Shown: positions 39,345-49,103, numbered from the stretch's first letter. The stretch: 64,000 nucleotides of DNA from an uncultured Jannaschia sp. (GCF_947503795.1 NZ_CANNEZ010000002.1:248001-312000), one strand, 5' to 3'. Notes: generated by a model from the sequence alone, not told the origin. Program-made: numbers and translations.

Positions 39345-40313
39345 TCAGGCGCGGAGGGCCGCCAGCATTTCCTCGGCCGCCGCGCGCACGGCGCGGTCGC
39401 CCCGCGCCACCTCGCGCGAGAGCCTGGCCATGCGCGCACGTGTCTCGGGCTCCGACAATCGTGCCAGCAGACCGGCCCGCACCTCGTCGGCGAACCAGTG
39501 CGCGGCCTGTTCGGCGCGGGTGCGCTGCCAGTGCCCTTCGGCGCGCCGCCAGTCGGCCAGCGCCGTCATCTCCTCCCACGCCCGATCCAGACCCATGCCC
39601 TCGACCGCCGAGACCGGCAGCGCCTTCGGGAAGCCGTCGGGATCGGTCGGTCGCTTCCGGAGCAGCCGCAGCGCGCCCGCGTAATCGGCCACCGTCCGGG
39701 TCGCCGAGCTCTTCAGGTCGCCATCGGCCTTGTTGACCAGAATGAGGTCCGCGATCTCCATGATGCCGCGCTTGACGCCCTGCAGCTCGTCGCCCCCCGC
39801 CGGAGCCAGCAGCAGCACGAAGAGGTCGCACATCTGAGCCACCATCGTCTCGGACTGTCCGACGCCCACCGTCTCGATCAGCACGACGTCGTAGCCCGCA
39901 GCTTCGCAGAGCGCGACCGCCTCGCGCGAGCGGCGCGCAACGCCCCCCAGATGCGTGGCCGAGGGCGAGGGCCGGATAAACGCGTTCGGATCGCGCGCCA
40001 GCCGGTCCATCCGCGTCTTGTCCCCGAGGATCGAGCCGCCGGTCCGTGCGCTCGAGGGATCGACGGCGAGGACCGCGACGCGGTGTCCCTGCCCCGTCAG
40101 CATGGTCCCGAAGGCCTCGATGAAGGTCGATTTGCCGACGCCCGGCGTGCCCGACAGCCCGATCCGCAGCGCCTCGCGCCCGATGGGCAACGCATCCAGC
40201 AGCGCGGCGGCACGGTCCTGATGGTCGGGGCGCGTGCTCTCGACCAGCGTGATGGCGCGGGCCAGCGCGCGGCGGTCGCCATCCTGCAACGGGTCGAGAA
40301 GGGGGTCGGTCAT
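39345..40313 (-). CDS. meaB: Methylmalonyl-CoA mutase-associated GTPase MeaB
   Basis: MeaB is a G3E GTPase that loads and protects the adenosylcobalamin cofactor of methylmalonyl-CoA and ethylmalonyl-CoA mutases. The 322-residue protein has the P-loop GTPGVGKS (residues 55-62), [22 protein letters not shown], the ETVGVGQSE switch region and NKADGD as the guanine motif. The mutase genes are not in this window. Its need for cobalamin ties it loosely to the corrin cluster at 8-15 kb. It is expressed from its own unit, upstream of rpmB. Confidence 0.95.
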   Translation of the reverse strand: MTDPLLDPLQDGDRRALARAITLVESTRPDHQDRAAALLDALPIGREALRIGLSGTPGVGKSTFIEAFGTMLTGQGHRVAVLAVDPSSARTGGSILGDKTRMDRLARDPNAFIRPSPSATHLGGVARRSREAVALCEAAGYDVVLIETVGVGQSETMVAQMCDLFVLLLAPAGGDELQGVKRGIMEIADLILVNKADGDLKSSATRTVADYAGALRLLRKRPTDPDGFPKALPVSAVEGMGLDRAWEEMTALADWRRAEGHWQRTRAEQAAHWFADEVRAGLLARLSEPETRARMARLSREVARGDRAVRAAAEEMLAALRA

Positions 40314-40378
40314 GGCCCGGTTGATGGCCGAGGCGGCGAGCCCGTGCAAGCGCGCCGCGTTCGCGCTAGATCAGGGAC

Positions 40379-41074
40379 ATGCTCCGACCGCTCGCCCTTC
40401 TCGTCCTGATCGCGTCGCCCGCGAGGGCCGAGACGATCCGCTTCGACCTCGTGCTGCGCGGCGTGACCGGCGGGCAGGTGGCGCTGGCCGCCGATGTCGC
40501 AGGCGGGCGCTACGCCGTCACGGGTCGCGCGCAGGGGACCGGCGTGGTCGGCACGCTCGTGCGCTACAGCTACGAGGGCAGCGCCACGGGGGAGCTCGTC
40601 GCCGGGGCGCCCCGCTCCGAGCGATATGTCGAGGTCGAGACCGGGCGCAGGGGCCGGTTCGAAACAACCACGACCTTCACCGGCGGGCGCGTGGTGTCGG
40701 CGGTCGTCGCGCCGACGCCCGAACGCGACCCGTGGGATATCGACCCGGTCGGACAGCGCGGAATCGACCCGCTCAGCGCGCTCTGGGACCTGACGCGCAC
40801 CGTGCCCGCCGACGGCGTCTGCACGCGCGGCTGGAATCTCTTCGACGGCCAACGGCTCTCGCGGCTCAAGCTCTCGGGATGGCGCGTCGTGGACGGGCGC
40901 AGCATCTGCGACGCAACCTACACCCGGATCGCCGGCTATTCCCCGGACGAGTTGTCGCGCCGCGACGGGACCCGCTTCACCATCACCTATGCCCCCGTGG
41001 GCGACGGCATGGTGCGCGCGATCGAGATGCGGGCCGACACGCGGCTCGGCCCCGCGGTGATGCGCCTCAGATGA
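40379..41074 (+). CDS. DUF3108 family exported protein
   Basis: The 231-residue product has a signal peptide (PLALLVLIASPARA) and a beta-rich domain (IRFDLVLRGVTGGQVALAAD, TGVVGTLVRYSYEG, TTTFTGGRVV, then TRTVPADGVCTRGWNLFDGQRL) matching DUF3108. The two late cysteines (CTRGW and SICDA) probably form a disulfide. It would be periplasmic with a lipocalin-like sheet; function unknown. Its stop overlaps the hrpB ATG as ATGA, although helicase and envelope protein have no obvious shared role. Confidence 0.75.
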   Translation: MLRPLALLVLIASPARAETIRFDLVLRGVTGGQVALAADVAGGRYAVTGRAQGTGVVGTLVRYSYEGSATGELVAGAPRSERYVEVETGRRGRFETTTTFTGGRVVSAVVAPTPERDPWDIDPVGQRGIDPLSALWDLTRTVPADGVCTRGWNLFDGQRLSRLKLSGWRVVDGRSICDATYTRIAGYSPDELSRRDGTRFTITYAPVGDGMVRAIEMRADTRLGPAVMRLR

Positions 41075-43410
41075 CGCCGTTGCCCATCGACGACGCGTTG
41101 CCTGACCTCGTGGCGGCGGTGGGCACGCATGGGTTGGCCGTCCTGCAGGCCCCGCCCGGTGCGGGCAAGACGACCCGCGTGCCGTTGGCCCTCCTGCCGG
41201 TGATCGACGGCTGTATCGTCATGCTGGAGCCGCGTCGGCTGGCCACCCGCGCTGCCGCCGCGCGCATGGCCGAGACGCTGGGCGAGCCCGCGGGCCGGAC
41301 CGTCGGCTACCGGATGCGCGGGGCCTCCGAGGTCTCGGACGCGACCCGGATCGAGGTCGTGACCGAAGGCATCTTCACGCGCATGATCCAGGCCGATCCC
41401 GAGCTGCCGGGCATCGGCTGCGTCATCTTCGACGAATTCCACGAACGCTCGCTCAACGCCGATCTGGGGCTCGCGCTGGCGGTCGAGGCGCGGCAGGTGC
41501 TCCGCCCCGATCTGGCGCTTGTCGTGATGTCCGCGACCCTCGATGCGGGCCCCGTGGCCGAGATGCTGGGCGCGCCGGTCGTCACCTCCGAAGGACGGAG
41601 CTTCCCGGTCGAGCGGCGCTGGCGCGACCGGCCGCCCCCCGAGGGCCAGCGCATCGAAGCACAGGTCGCGGCCCTCGTGACCGAGGCGCTGGACACGGTC
41701 GAGGGCGACGTGCTGGCCTTTTTGCCCGGCGAGGGCGAGATCCGGCGCTGCGCCGGGCTTCTAGGGGCGGTCGCGGCAGACGTGCGCCCGCTCTACGGCG
41801 CCCTGCCCTTTGCCGAGCAGCGCGCCGCCATCGCGCCGGGGCCGCGCCGGAAGGTCGTGCTGGCCACGTCCATCGCCGAGACCTCGCTGACGATCGAGGG
41901 CGTGCGCGCGGTGGTCGATGGCGGGCTGGCCCGGCGGGCCCGGTTCGACCCGGGCTCCGGCATGTCGCGGCTGGTGACCGAACGGGTCACGCGCGCCGAG
42001 GCCACGCAGCGGGCCGGCCGCGCGGGCCGGGTCGCACCGGGCGTGGCCTTCTCCAACTGGATGCAGGGACAAGAGGGCGCGCTCGCCGCCTTCCCGCCCC
42101 CCGAGATCGCGCGCGCTGACCTCACGGGATTGGCGCTTGAGCTGGCCGTCTGGGGCTCGGACGCGCTGGCCTTCCTGACGCCGCCCCCCGAGGGCGCGTT
42201 GGCCGAAGCGCGCGCGCTGCTGGCGTCGCTGGGCGCGCTCGAGGGTGGGACCATCACCGACCATGGGCGCGCGCTGGCGCGGATGCCGCTCCACCCGAGA
42301 CTGGCCCATATGGTGACGACCGGCGGGCGCGGCGTGGCAGCACTCGCGGGCGTGCTCGTGGTGCGGTCGGGGCCCGGCCCGGTCGATCTGGGCGAGGTGC
42401 TGCGCGCGCCGACCCCCGAAGCTCGCGCCGAGGCCAAGCGCCTGCGTCGGTTCGAGGCAGGGCCGCCCCGCTCGGACGCGCAGCGCCTCGCGCTTGCCTA
42501 TCCCGATCGGGTGGGCCTGCGCCGCGATGGCGAGGCACCGCGCTGGCTCCTGTCCGGCGGCAAGGGCGCGAAGATGGAGAAGGGCGACACGCTCGCCGGG
42601 GCGCGCCTGATCGTGGCCAGCGATCTCGACGGCGACCGCACCGAAGCGCGGGTCCGGAAGGCCCTCGCGATCACCGAGGCCGAGCTCCGCGAGGTGCATG
42701 GCCCGGCGATCGCCTGGGTCGAAACCTGCGCATGGTCCGAGCGGCATCGCCGGGTCGAGGCGCGGCGGCGCGAGATGTTCGGGGCCATCGCGCTCGACGA
42801 CCGCCCGTGGCCCGATGCCCCGCCTGACGGGATTGCGGCGGCCCTCATGGACGGCTTGCGATCCCTCGGGGTGGACGCGCTCGGCTGGTCGAAGCGCGCG
42901 CGTCTGCTGCGCGCCCGCATCGCGGCGGCCGAGTTGCGGGATGTGAGCGATGCGGCGCTGCTCGCGGCCTTGGACGAATGGCTGGCGCCGTGGCTCGACG
43001 GGATCCGAGACGCGGGCGGGCTCGGGCGGCTCGACCCGACGGATGCGCTCATGGCGTGGCTCGGATGGAACGACGGCCAGCGGTTGGACCGGCTGGCCCC
43101 GGCGTCCTACCGCTCGCCGCTCGGAAACCGCGTGCCCATCGACTACGCGCCCGAGATCCCGACCATCTCGGTGCGCGTGCAGGAGATGTTCGGCGAGACG
43201 CGGCATCCGGTCGTGGGCCGGACCCCGCTCCGGATCGAGCTTCTGTCGCCTGCGCGCCGTCCCGTCGCGATCACGCAGGACCTGCCGGGCTTCTGGGCCG
43301 GCGCTTGGGCCGATGTGCGTCGCGACATGCGCGGGCGCTATCCGCGCCACCCCTGGCCCGAAGACCCGACCGTCGCCGACCCGACCCTCCGGGCCAAGCC
43401 GCGCGGCTAG
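41071..43410 (+). CDS. hrpB: ATP-dependent helicase HrpB
   Basis: The 779-residue DEAH-type helicase has motif I QAPPGAGKTTRVPLALL, the DEFHERSLNADLGLALA box, SATLDAG, and the C-terminal LATSIAETSLTIEGV and RAGRAGRVAPGVAF motifs, followed by the HrpB-specific tail (DYAPEIPTISVRVQEMFGE and PRRPV-like LLSPARRPVAITQDLPGFW). HrpB is a putative RNA helicase whose cellular role is not settled. The ATG at 41071 is coupled to the DUF3108 gene. The stop shares a CTAG with the convergent hydrolase. Confidence 0.94.
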   Translation: MTPLPIDDALPDLVAAVGTHGLAVLQAPPGAGKTTRVPLALLPVIDGCIVMLEPRRLATRAAAARMAETLGEPAGRTVGYRMRGASEVSDATRIEVVTEGIFTRMIQADPELPGIGCVIFDEFHERSLNADLGLALAVEARQVLRPDLALVVMSATLDAGPVAEMLGAPVVTSEGRSFPVERRWRDRPPPEGQRIEAQVAALVTEALDTVEGDVLAFLPGEGEIRRCAGLLGAVAADVRPLYGALPFAEQRAAIAPGPRRKVVLATSIAETSLTIEGVRAVVDGGLARRARFDPGSGMSRLVTERVTRAEATQRAGRAGRVAPGVAFSNWMQGQEGALAAFPPPEIARADLTGLALELAVWGSDALAFLTPPPEGALAEARALLASLGALEGGTITDHGRALARMPLHPRLAHMVTTGGRGVAALAGVLVVRSGPGPVDLGEVLRAPTPEARAEAKRLRRFEAGPPRSDAQRLALAYPDRVGLRRDGEAPRWLLSGGKGAKMEKGDTLAGARLIVASDLDGDRTEARVRKALAITEAELREVHGPAIAWVETCAWSERHRRVEARRREMFGAIALDDRPWPDAPPDGIAAALMDGLRSLGVDALGWSKRARLLRARIAAAELRDVSDAALLAALDEWLAPWLDGIRDAGGLGRLDPTDALMAWLGWNDGQRLDRLAPASYRSPLGNRVPIDYAPEIPTISVRVQEMFGETRHPVVGRTPLRIELLSPARRPVAITQDLPGFWAGAWADVRRDMRGRYPRHPWPEDPTVADPTLRAKPRG

Positions 43411-44207
43411 GCGAGGATGTCGCGCATCAGCGGCGAGGCGGGGTCGCGCAGCGCGTCGATGACGTCGAAATGGTGGCGTCCGGGCGCGCGCCGGACGGGC
43501 ACGTCCCACGCCGCCCCCAAGGCGTCGGCCTGCCAGAGAAAGCTCGGCCGCTCCTCGGCGCCGACATGCACCGTGACGGCTGGCCCCGCGAGCGGGTGGC
43601 CCAGCGCCGGGCTTTCCGCCACGGCCTCGGCCGCATCGAGGCGCAGGTCGTCATTCATGCTTTGCGGCACAAGCGGGCGCAGATCGGCGACGGGGCTGAT
43701 CGGCACACAGGTCGCAATTCGCGCGATGCAGGCGGGCGCGGCATCGGCCATGATCATCCGCGCCACGAGATGTCCGCCCGCACTGTGCCCGGTCAGCCGG
43801 ATCGGGCCGGACACGTCCTCGGCCGCGCGATCCACGGCGCGGGCGATGCAGGCGGTGATCTCTGCGATGCGCGCGCCGGGGGCGAGCGGATAGCCCGGCA
43901 TCGCGACCGCGTATCCTGCGCTCAGTGCGCCTTCGGCGAAGTGCGACCAGTCCGAGCGGCCGAACCGCCGCCAGTAGCCGCCATGGACGAACACCACGAG
44001 GCCGTGCGGCGCACCCTCCGGCCGGAAGAGGTCGAGCGCCTCGGCCTCGCCCGGCCCGTAAGCGATGGTGCTGACATCGCTGCGGGCCCGGAAGTCGGCG
44101 GCTTCGGCGGCCCAGCGGGGCGGATAGGCCGCCGCGTCGGCGATGTGGTCGGCATTGGCGTAGGCGTCGTCCAACGCCGCGCGGTCCATGTCTTGCCAAG
44201 ACTCCAT
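43407..44207 (-). CDS. Alpha/beta hydrolase with an HGGYW motif (arylformamidase-like)
   Basis: The 266-residue protein has the oxyanion motif HGGYW (residues 75-79), the nucleophile elbow GHSAGGHL with its serine, and a late acid and histidine in APGRHHFDVID. HGGYW is characteristic of animal-type kynurenine formamidases and related esterases. The neighbouring tryptophan genes needed to prove that role are absent, so only esterase or amidase activity is claimed. ATG 44207 starts MESWQDMDRAALDDAY, where YxNxxH-like residues agree with the family. Confidence 0.8.
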   Translation of the reverse strand: MESWQDMDRAALDDAYANADHIADAAAYPPRWAAEAADFRARSDVSTIAYGPGEAEALDLFRPEGAPHGLVVFVHGGYWRRFGRSDWSHFAEGALSAGYAVAMPGYPLAPGARIAEITACIARAVDRAAEDVSGPIRLTGHSAGGHLVARMIMADAAPACIARIATCVPISPVADLRPLVPQSMNDDLRLDAAEAVAESPALGHPLAGPAVTVHVGAEERPSFLWQADALGAAWDVPVRRAPGRHHFDVIDALRDPASPLMRDILA

Positions 44208-44280
44208 CCCGGTCCCCTTCCCTGTCCTGTCGCGCAAGGTGCCCGAGCCTGTCCCGAAACGCGATGCCCCAAACGCAGAC

Positions 44281-44302
44281 GGGGCGCCCCGAAGGACGCC
44301 CC
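44281..44302 (-). terminator. Terminator hairpin of the F0 ATP synthase operon
   Basis: On the minus strand GGGGCGTCC-TTCG-GGGCGCCCC forms a strong stem 26 bp after the atpF stop. It has the same GGC..TCC-TTCG-GGG.. design as the rplT terminator but lacks an immediate T-run. Confidence 0.75.
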
Positions 44303-44327
44303 GACCCGGTACGTGTGCGACGCGGGG

Positions 44328-44885
44328 TCAGTGTAGCTTGGCGGATACCGTTTCGATCGACTGGTCGATCAGCGTGTCGGCATCGGAGGCGGTGAGCTGC
44401 TTGGCCACGACCTCGCCCGCCGCGGCGGTCGCGACGGCGATGGCCCGGTCCCGGACCTCCTTGACGGCAGCGTTCCGCGCGCTGTCGATCTGGTCGATCG
44501 CGGCGGCAAGGCGACGCTGGACGGACGCTTCGAGGTCGACGCGGGCCTGGTCGGCGGTGGCCTGTGCCTCGGCGCGGGCAGTGGCCACGATCTCGTCGGC
44601 CTGGGTCTGGGCTTCGCGGGTCTTGCGCTCGTAGGAGGCCAGCAGCGTCTGTGCCTCCTCGCGCAGCGCGCGGGCCTCGTCGAGATCCTTCTGGATGCCG
44701 GCCGCGCGGGTGTCGAGCATCCCCATCAGCTTGGACGGCACCTTGAAGTAGAGGACGATGCCCACGAAGATCAGAAAGCCGATCGTGACGACGAAATCGG
44801 TGTTCCCGAGGCTGAAGAAGGGGCCGGAGGCGGCCAGCGCGGGCGTCGCGGCCAGGGCGGCGGCGGTGGTCAGGATGATGCGCAT
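44328..44885 (-). CDS. atpF: ATP synthase F0 subunit b
   Basis: The 185-residue subunit has one N-terminal membrane helix (FVVTIGFLIFVGIVLYF preceded by a signal-like start) and a long charged coiled coil (DTRAAGIQKDLDEARALREEAQ onward) that forms half of the peripheral stalk. It is the last gene of the F0 operon, 4 bp after the b' gene. b and b' form a heterodimer, as in photosynthetic and other alphaproteobacteria. Confidence 0.95.
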   Translation of the reverse strand: MRIILTTAAALAATPALAASGPFFSLGNTDFVVTIGFLIFVGIVLYFKVPSKLMGMLDTRAAGIQKDLDEARALREEAQTLLASYERKTREAQTQADEIVATARAEAQATADQARVDLEASVQRRLAAAIDQIDSARNAAVKEVRDRAIAVATAAAGEVVAKQLTASDADTLIDQSIETVSAKLH

Positions 44886-44889
44886 CGGA

Positions 44890-45444
44890 TCAGGCCCCCT
44901 TCACGCGGCTGTCGACGGCCGCGTCGATCGCGGATCGGTCGGCCTTGCCGCCCAGCGCTTCGACGATCTCGGCGGCCACGTCGCGGGCGACCTCGGTCAC
45001 GGAAGCGGCGGAACCGGCGCGGATCTCGGAGATCTGTGCCTCGCTCTCGGCGGTCTTCTCGGCGATCTGCTCGTCCGCCTTGGCGATGGCGGCGTCGAGG
45101 TCGCCCTTGATCTCGGCGCGGGCCTCGGCCGAGATGCGCTGCGCTTCGGCACGGGCATCGGCCAGCGCCTGCTCATAGGCGGCCTCGGCTTCGCGGGCTT
45201 GCCGGTTGAGGTCTTCGGCGGCGGCCAGGTCGTTGGATATGGTGCCCGACCGCTCCGCCAGCACGGCGCCGAGGCGCGGCAGGGCGATCTTGGTCAGGAT
45301 CAGGTAGATGGCCACGAGCGTGACGATCAGCCAGAAGATCTGGTTGCCGAACCACTCGGTGCAGAGCTGCGGCATGCCGATGGCGTTGCCGACGCTGTTG
45401 ACGCAGAGGCCCGCGAGTTCGAGGTCGATGGGTTCGGTGGCCAT
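44890..45444 (-). CDS. atpX: ATP synthase F0 subunit b'
   Basis: The 184-residue protein has an N-terminal extension with two cysteines ([16 protein letters not shown]), one membrane helix ([18 protein letters not shown]) and a coiled coil with [24 protein letters not shown], the second stalk subunit. The IALPRL pattern after the helix separates b' from b. It follows atpE by about 90 bp containing a small hairpin. Confidence 0.93.
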   Translation of the reverse strand: MATEPIDLELAGLCVNSVGNAIGMPQLCTEWFGNQIFWLIVTLVAIYLILTKIALPRLGAVLAERSGTISNDLAAAEDLNRQAREAEAAYEQALADARAEAQRISAEARAEIKGDLDAAIAKADEQIAEKTAESEAQISEIRAGSAASVTEVARDVAAEIVEALGGKADRSAIDAAVDSRVKGA

Positions 45445-45483
45445 ATCGGAATCCGTCCGGTCTGGGGTGGCGCGGGCTGGCGA

Positions 45484-45499
45484 GGGGCGTCAGAGCCCC
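45484..45499 (-). other. Intercistronic hairpin between atpE and atpX
   Basis: GGGGC-N6-GCCCC forms a short stem 34 bp after the atpE stop. Such hairpins can shield the abundant c-subunit message from 3' exonucleases or reduce read-through. Confidence 0.5.
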
Positions 45500-45533
45500 C
45501 CGCCTGCTCGTAAGGATCGTGTCGTCGCCTGTC

Positions 45534-45779
45534 TTAGACGGCGAACATCAGCAGCAGCGACACCAGGAAGGCGAAGATGCCGAGGGCTTCGGCGAACGCG
45601 ATGCCGATGAAGAGCGTGGCGGTCTGTCCGCCAGCGGCGGAGGGGTTGCGCAGGGCGCCGGCGAGGAAGTTGCCGGCCACGTTGCCCACACCGATGGCGG
45701 CGGCGCCGGAGCCGATCGCGGCCAGGCCTGCGCCGATGAATTTGCCGGTGTCGGCCAGAACGATGATGTCGCCTTCCAT
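45534..45779 (-). CDS. atpE: ATP synthase F0 subunit c
   Basis: The 81-residue proteolipid consists of two membrane helices: [23 protein letters not shown] and [22 protein letters not shown]. The proton-carrying carboxylate is Glu64 in AFAEALG, and the polar loop is RNPSAAGG. The residues around the glutamate lack the extra ligands of sodium-type rings, so it should be proton-coupled. It is made in many copies per enzyme. Confidence 0.96.
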   Translation of the reverse strand: MEGDIIVLADTGKFIGAGLAAIGSGAAAIGVGNVAGNFLAGALRNPSAAGGQTATLFIGIAFAEALGIFAFLVSLLLMFAV

Positions 45780-45845
45780 GGGGGTATCTCCTTACGATGG
45801 GAAGTTTAGGCGTTTCGTAGGGCGCCGCGGGGCGGCACCGTTACC

Positions 45846-46598
45846 TCAGTGATGGGGATGCAGCGCGTCCTTCAGGTACACGCAGGTCAGGATCGTGAAG
45901 ACGTAGGCCTGGATCGCCGAGACCAGCACCTCGAGCCCGTAGATCGCGACGATCCCGAAGAGCGAGAGCGGAGCGACCGCGACGAGAGCCGCGAAGGTCG
46001 CGAAGACCTTCAGAACCGCGTGGCCTGCCATGATGTTGCCCGCCAGACGAATGGAGTGGCTGACCGGACGCACGAAATACGAGATGATCTCGATCAGCGC
46101 GAGCACCGGGCGCAGCACCAGCGGCGCCGACGAGACCCAGAAGAGCGACAGGAACGACGCGCCGTTCTTGACGAAGCCGAGGATCGTCACCGCGAAGAAC
46201 ACGCCGAAGCCCAGCACCGCCGTCACGGCGATCTGGCTGGTCGGCGAGAACGACATCGGGATCAGAGCGAGGAAGTTCGAGAAGAGGATGAAGAGGAACA
46301 GCGTGAAGATGTAGGGGAAGTACTTCACCGCGTCTTTGCCGGTCACGTCCTCGATCATCTTGTAGACGAAGCCGTAGGCCAGTTCGGCGATCGACTGGAT
46401 GCGGCTGGGAACGATGCCGCGGCCACGGGTGCCCAGCACCAGCAGGAGCAGCACGCAGAGCACCGTCAGCGCCATCCAGAACGTCGCGTTGGTGATCGTG
46501 TACCACGCCACCGGATCGCCCGCCTCGCCGAAGAGCGGCTTGACGATGAACTGGTCCATCGGGTGGAAGGACAGCCCGCCTTCGGTCGGTTCAGCCAT
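45846..46598 (-). CDS. atpB: ATP synthase F0 subunit a
   Basis: The 250-residue membrane subunit contains the essential arginine in [18 protein letters not shown] and the C-terminal [25 protein letters not shown] segment that forms the proton half-channels. About six helices are visible. It overlaps atpI by 8 nt upstream and precedes atpE by 66 bp. Confidence 0.96.
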   Translation of the reverse strand: MAEPTEGGLSFHPMDQFIVKPLFGEAGDPVAWYTITNATFWMALTVLCVLLLLVLGTRGRGIVPSRIQSIAELAYGFVYKMIEDVTGKDAVKYFPYIFTLFLFILFSNFLALIPMSFSPTSQIAVTAVLGFGVFFAVTILGFVKNGASFLSLFWVSSAPLVLRPVLALIEIISYFVRPVSHSIRLAGNIMAGHAVLKVFATFAALVAVAPLSLFGIVAIYGLEVLVSAIQAYVFTILTCVYLKDALHPHH

Positions 46599-46944
46599 GA
46601 TCGCCCTCGTCCTTTGGCGCGCCGGCGCCCGGTTCCTTCAACGCCGCCGATACCGACAGCTTGCCCTGCATCTCCTGCGCCGAGGAGATCATCGTTTTCA
46701 CCCCGGCCGCGAAGCCCAGGAGCGTGAACACGACCATCAGCCAGGGCTGGGTTCCCAGCAGGGCGTCGAGGCCGTATCCGATGCCGAAGCCGATCCCGAG
46801 ACCGGCGACGAGTTCGATCACCATCCGCCAGGCCAGTTGCGCCTGGGAGTAGTGCTCCTCCATGTGGTCCTTCTCCTCGGACGGACGCTTGGCGGCCAGC
46901 TTGGCCTCGAGAGCCTTCAGGCGATCGGCGTCGTCGTCGGACAT
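46591..46944 (-). CDS. atpI: ATP synthase protein I (AtpI/AtpZ-like)
   Basis: The 117-residue protein has an acidic/basic N terminus ([16 protein letters not shown]), then two membrane helices ([23 protein letters not shown] and [18 protein letters not shown]), the layout of AtpI proteins that help assemble the c-ring or carry magnesium. It heads the F0 operon with a good promoter 26 bp upstream. I chose ATG 46944 (MSDDDADRL); the longer frame runs into the promoter. Confidence 0.88.
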   Translation of the reverse strand: MSDDDADRLKALEAKLAAKRPSEEKDHMEEHYSQAQLAWRMVIELVAGLGIGFGIGYGLDALLGTQPWLMVVFTLLGFAAGVKTMISSAQEMQGKLSVSAALKEPGAGAPKDEGDHG

Positions 46945-46969
46945 GGAAACCCCACGGATGTCGAGCTGG

Positions 46970-46998
46970 TGGATAGGATGGGGGGCGACCCGAGTCAA
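46970..46998 (-). promoter_or_regulatory. Promoter of the atpIBEXF operon
   Basis: The minus strand carries -35 TTGACT (46998-46993), a 17-bp spacer and -10 TATCCA (46975-46970), giving a short leader of about 20 nt before the atpI ATG. Confidence 0.7.
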
Positions 46999-47148
46999 CG
47001 CGACCTCCGGACGCTCGATTATCATTCTGTATCAGTGTCTTGCGAGTGGGCCTCGGAGGCACTTCCGACCTCGCCGCGATCCCCCGACATTCAACGCCGC
47101 GGTTGAACGTTCTTGACGCCACGCAGCCGTACCGTCACCCAGCCCCCC

Positions 47149-47832
47149 ATGACGGACACCCTTTCCCCGGTCTTCGCGGCCCTCGCCGACCCAACGCGGC
47201 GGCGCATCCTCGCGATGCTGCTCGAGGACGACATGGCCGTGACGGACGTGGCCGCGGGGTTCGATATCTCGCTGGCGGCGGTGTCGAAGCACCTGGGCGC
47301 GCTGGCCCGCGCCGGGCTCATCGCGCAGGAGCGGCGTGGCCGCGTCGTCTGGTGCAAGCTCGAGCCCGACGCGTTGCGCGCCGCCAGCGTCTGGATGCAG
47401 GGGTTCGGGCAGTTCGACGGCCCCGATCTCGACGCGCTGGAGACGCTTCTGGACCGGCTCGACCCGCCGGATGCGGAGGACCTGCTGGACGACCTGTTGG
47501 CGGCGGAGCGCGGCGTCTGGAACGCGCTCGTCGCCGGGGACGCGGCGGCGGATCGCGCGGCGCTCGATCCCGCGTTCCTCGGGATCTATCCCGATGGCCC
47601 CGCGGGCCGGGACGGCCATGTCGGACAGCTCGCCGACGGGCCGACCGTCGCCGCCTACGCGCTGACCGAAGCGCGGGTGGTTCCGCTCGGCGGAGACGTC
47701 GCACTCCTGACCTACCGCGCGACTTTCGCGCGACCGGGTGCGGCCTCCGAGGCGATGTGGGTCTCCTCGATCTGGCGGCGCGTGGGCGGCGGATGGATCA
47801 ACATCTTCAGCCAGGACACTCCGGCAGCCTGA
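47149..47832 (+). CDS. ArsR-family regulator fused to a DUF4440/NTF2-like domain
   Basis: Residues 1-95 are an ArsR winged helix (PVFAALADPTRRRILAMLLE, ISLAAVSKHLGALARAGLIAQERRGR), with no CxC metal site in the DNA-recognition helix. Residues about 115-225 are an NTF2-like domain (RGVWNALVAGDAAADRAALD, VPLGGDVALLTYRATF, SSIWRRVGGGWINIFSQDTP), the fold of SnoaL/DUF4440 proteins. ArsR regulators are often encoded beside such proteins, but the fusion is unusual. The pocket may sense a small organic ligand. ATG 47149 was chosen because it starts MTDTLSPVFAALADP. It converges with the glycosyltransferase gene at a 3-bp gap. Confidence 0.85.
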   Translation: MTDTLSPVFAALADPTRRRILAMLLEDDMAVTDVAAGFDISLAAVSKHLGALARAGLIAQERRGRVVWCKLEPDALRAASVWMQGFGQFDGPDLDALETLLDRLDPPDAEDLLDDLLAAERGVWNALVAGDAAADRAALDPAFLGIYPDGPAGRDGHVGQLADGPTVAAYALTEARVVPLGGDVALLTYRATFARPGAASEAMWVSSIWRRVGGGWINIFSQDTPAA

Positions 47833-47835
47833 GGC

Positions 47836-49041
47836 TCAGCCCGCCGCGATAACCTCGCGGTAGCGGCGCGCCAGATCGGCGGCCTTGGCGGGCCAGAGCC
47901 CGTCGCGCAGCACCTGCGCCCGCGCCGCGTGGCCCAGCCGCGCACGGGCCTCGGGATCGGCTGCAAGCCTGCCGATCGCCGCCGCGATGTCGCCCGCGAA
48001 CCGGTCGGGGTCGGTCACCGGCACCTTGATTGCCGCGTCGTCATCGAGAAACGCGCCCGGCCCCCCGGCATCCGCGACGATCATCGGCAGGCCCCAGCGC
48101 ATCGCCTCGTAGACGACATTTCCCGCAGGCTCGCGAAAGCTCGGGAAGACGAAGATGTCGGCTTCGGCATAGAGGGTCTCGACCTCGGCGCGGGGGATGA
48201 GCCCGTGGAACGTCACCCGGTCCGCGATCCCCAGCCGTTCGGCCTCGGCGCGGCATTCCGGCAGCTCCGGCCCGTCCCCGGCCGAGATCAGCCGCAGGCG
48301 CGGATCGGCTACGCGCGCCATCGCCCGAACGGCATCGCGCAGGCCCTTGGTCCGCACCCCACGTCCGACATGCAGGAGCCGGATTTCGCCGTCAGCCCGC
48401 GCGGGCCGGGGCGGTGCCACGTCGTCGATCCCCAGTTCCAGCACGTTCGCATAGGCGCGCGGCGCGATCCCGGCCGCCTCCAGCGCTTCGCGCACATAAG
48501 GCGCGACCCCGAGGATCAGTGCCGCCTCGCGATAGCTCGCGCGCAGGCCCGGATCGTGGCGCAGGCGCAGCCCGTCGAGCGCGCGGAGACGGGCGAACCA
48601 ACCGGGAGGCGCGACCTCGTGGGCAAAGGCCGGCGGCGTCGGCAGCGAGCCACCCAGCGGACCCACCACGAAGGGCGCGCGCCCATGGCGCAGCGGCACG
48701 GCATAGCGCATCCCCTGCGGCATGATCTGATGGGTCAGGTCGTACTCGGCCCCCGCCAGATGCCGCCGGACATGGCGCGCGAAGATCGGCCATTCGGGCT
48801 TCAGCATCGCGCCCAGCCGCGTATGCCGCCGCAACGCGCGCGGCAGGGCCAAGGTCAACGCCCGCGCACCGGGCAGCTGGGCGGCCAGCGGCGTGTGGCC
48901 GGGGCTCTCGAAGGCCGCGACGGTCAGATCGACCAGCGGGGCCAGCGCCTCGGCCCAGCGAAAGGCCACGAAGGCCTCGCCCGTGGCCTCGCCCGACATG
49001 AAGGGCGAGATCAGGAGGATGCGGGGCTTTCGGTCGGGCAT
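47836..49041 (-). CDS. GT4-family glycosyltransferase
   Basis: The 401-residue GT-B enzyme has a Rossmann-like N-terminal half (PRILLISPFMSGEATGEAF) and the nucleotide-sugar-binding C-terminal half with LLHVGRGVRTKGLRDAVRAM, VTFHGLIPRAEVETLYAEADIFVFPS and EPAGNVVYEAMRWGLPMIVAD. The EPAGNVVYEAM segment replaces the E-x7-E motif of typical GT4 retaining enzymes with a similar layout. It likely builds a polysaccharide or glycolipid. No polysaccharide operon surrounds it. Confidence 0.88.
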   Translation of the reverse strand: MPDRKPRILLISPFMSGEATGEAFVAFRWAEALAPLVDLTVAAFESPGHTPLAAQLPGARALTLALPRALRRHTRLGAMLKPEWPIFARHVRRHLAGAEYDLTHQIMPQGMRYAVPLRHGRAPFVVGPLGGSLPTPPAFAHEVAPPGWFARLRALDGLRLRHDPGLRASYREAALILGVAPYVREALEAAGIAPRAYANVLELGIDDVAPPRPARADGEIRLLHVGRGVRTKGLRDAVRAMARVADPRLRLISAGDGPELPECRAEAERLGIADRVTFHGLIPRAEVETLYAEADIFVFPSFREPAGNVVYEAMRWGLPMIVADAGGPGAFLDDDAAIKVPVTDPDRFAGDIAAAIGRLAADPEARARLGHAARAQVLRDGLWPAKAADLARRYREVIAAG

Positions 49042-49103
49042 GGGCGCGCCTCGGGAACGGGTCGCACCCTTCCACCACGAACGTCGCGCCGGGGGAATCC
49101 CCG

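Noticed and set aside
43407-44207. Firm call of kynurenine formamidase
   Set aside because: Only the HGGYW motif supports it; no tryptophan catabolism genes are nearby.
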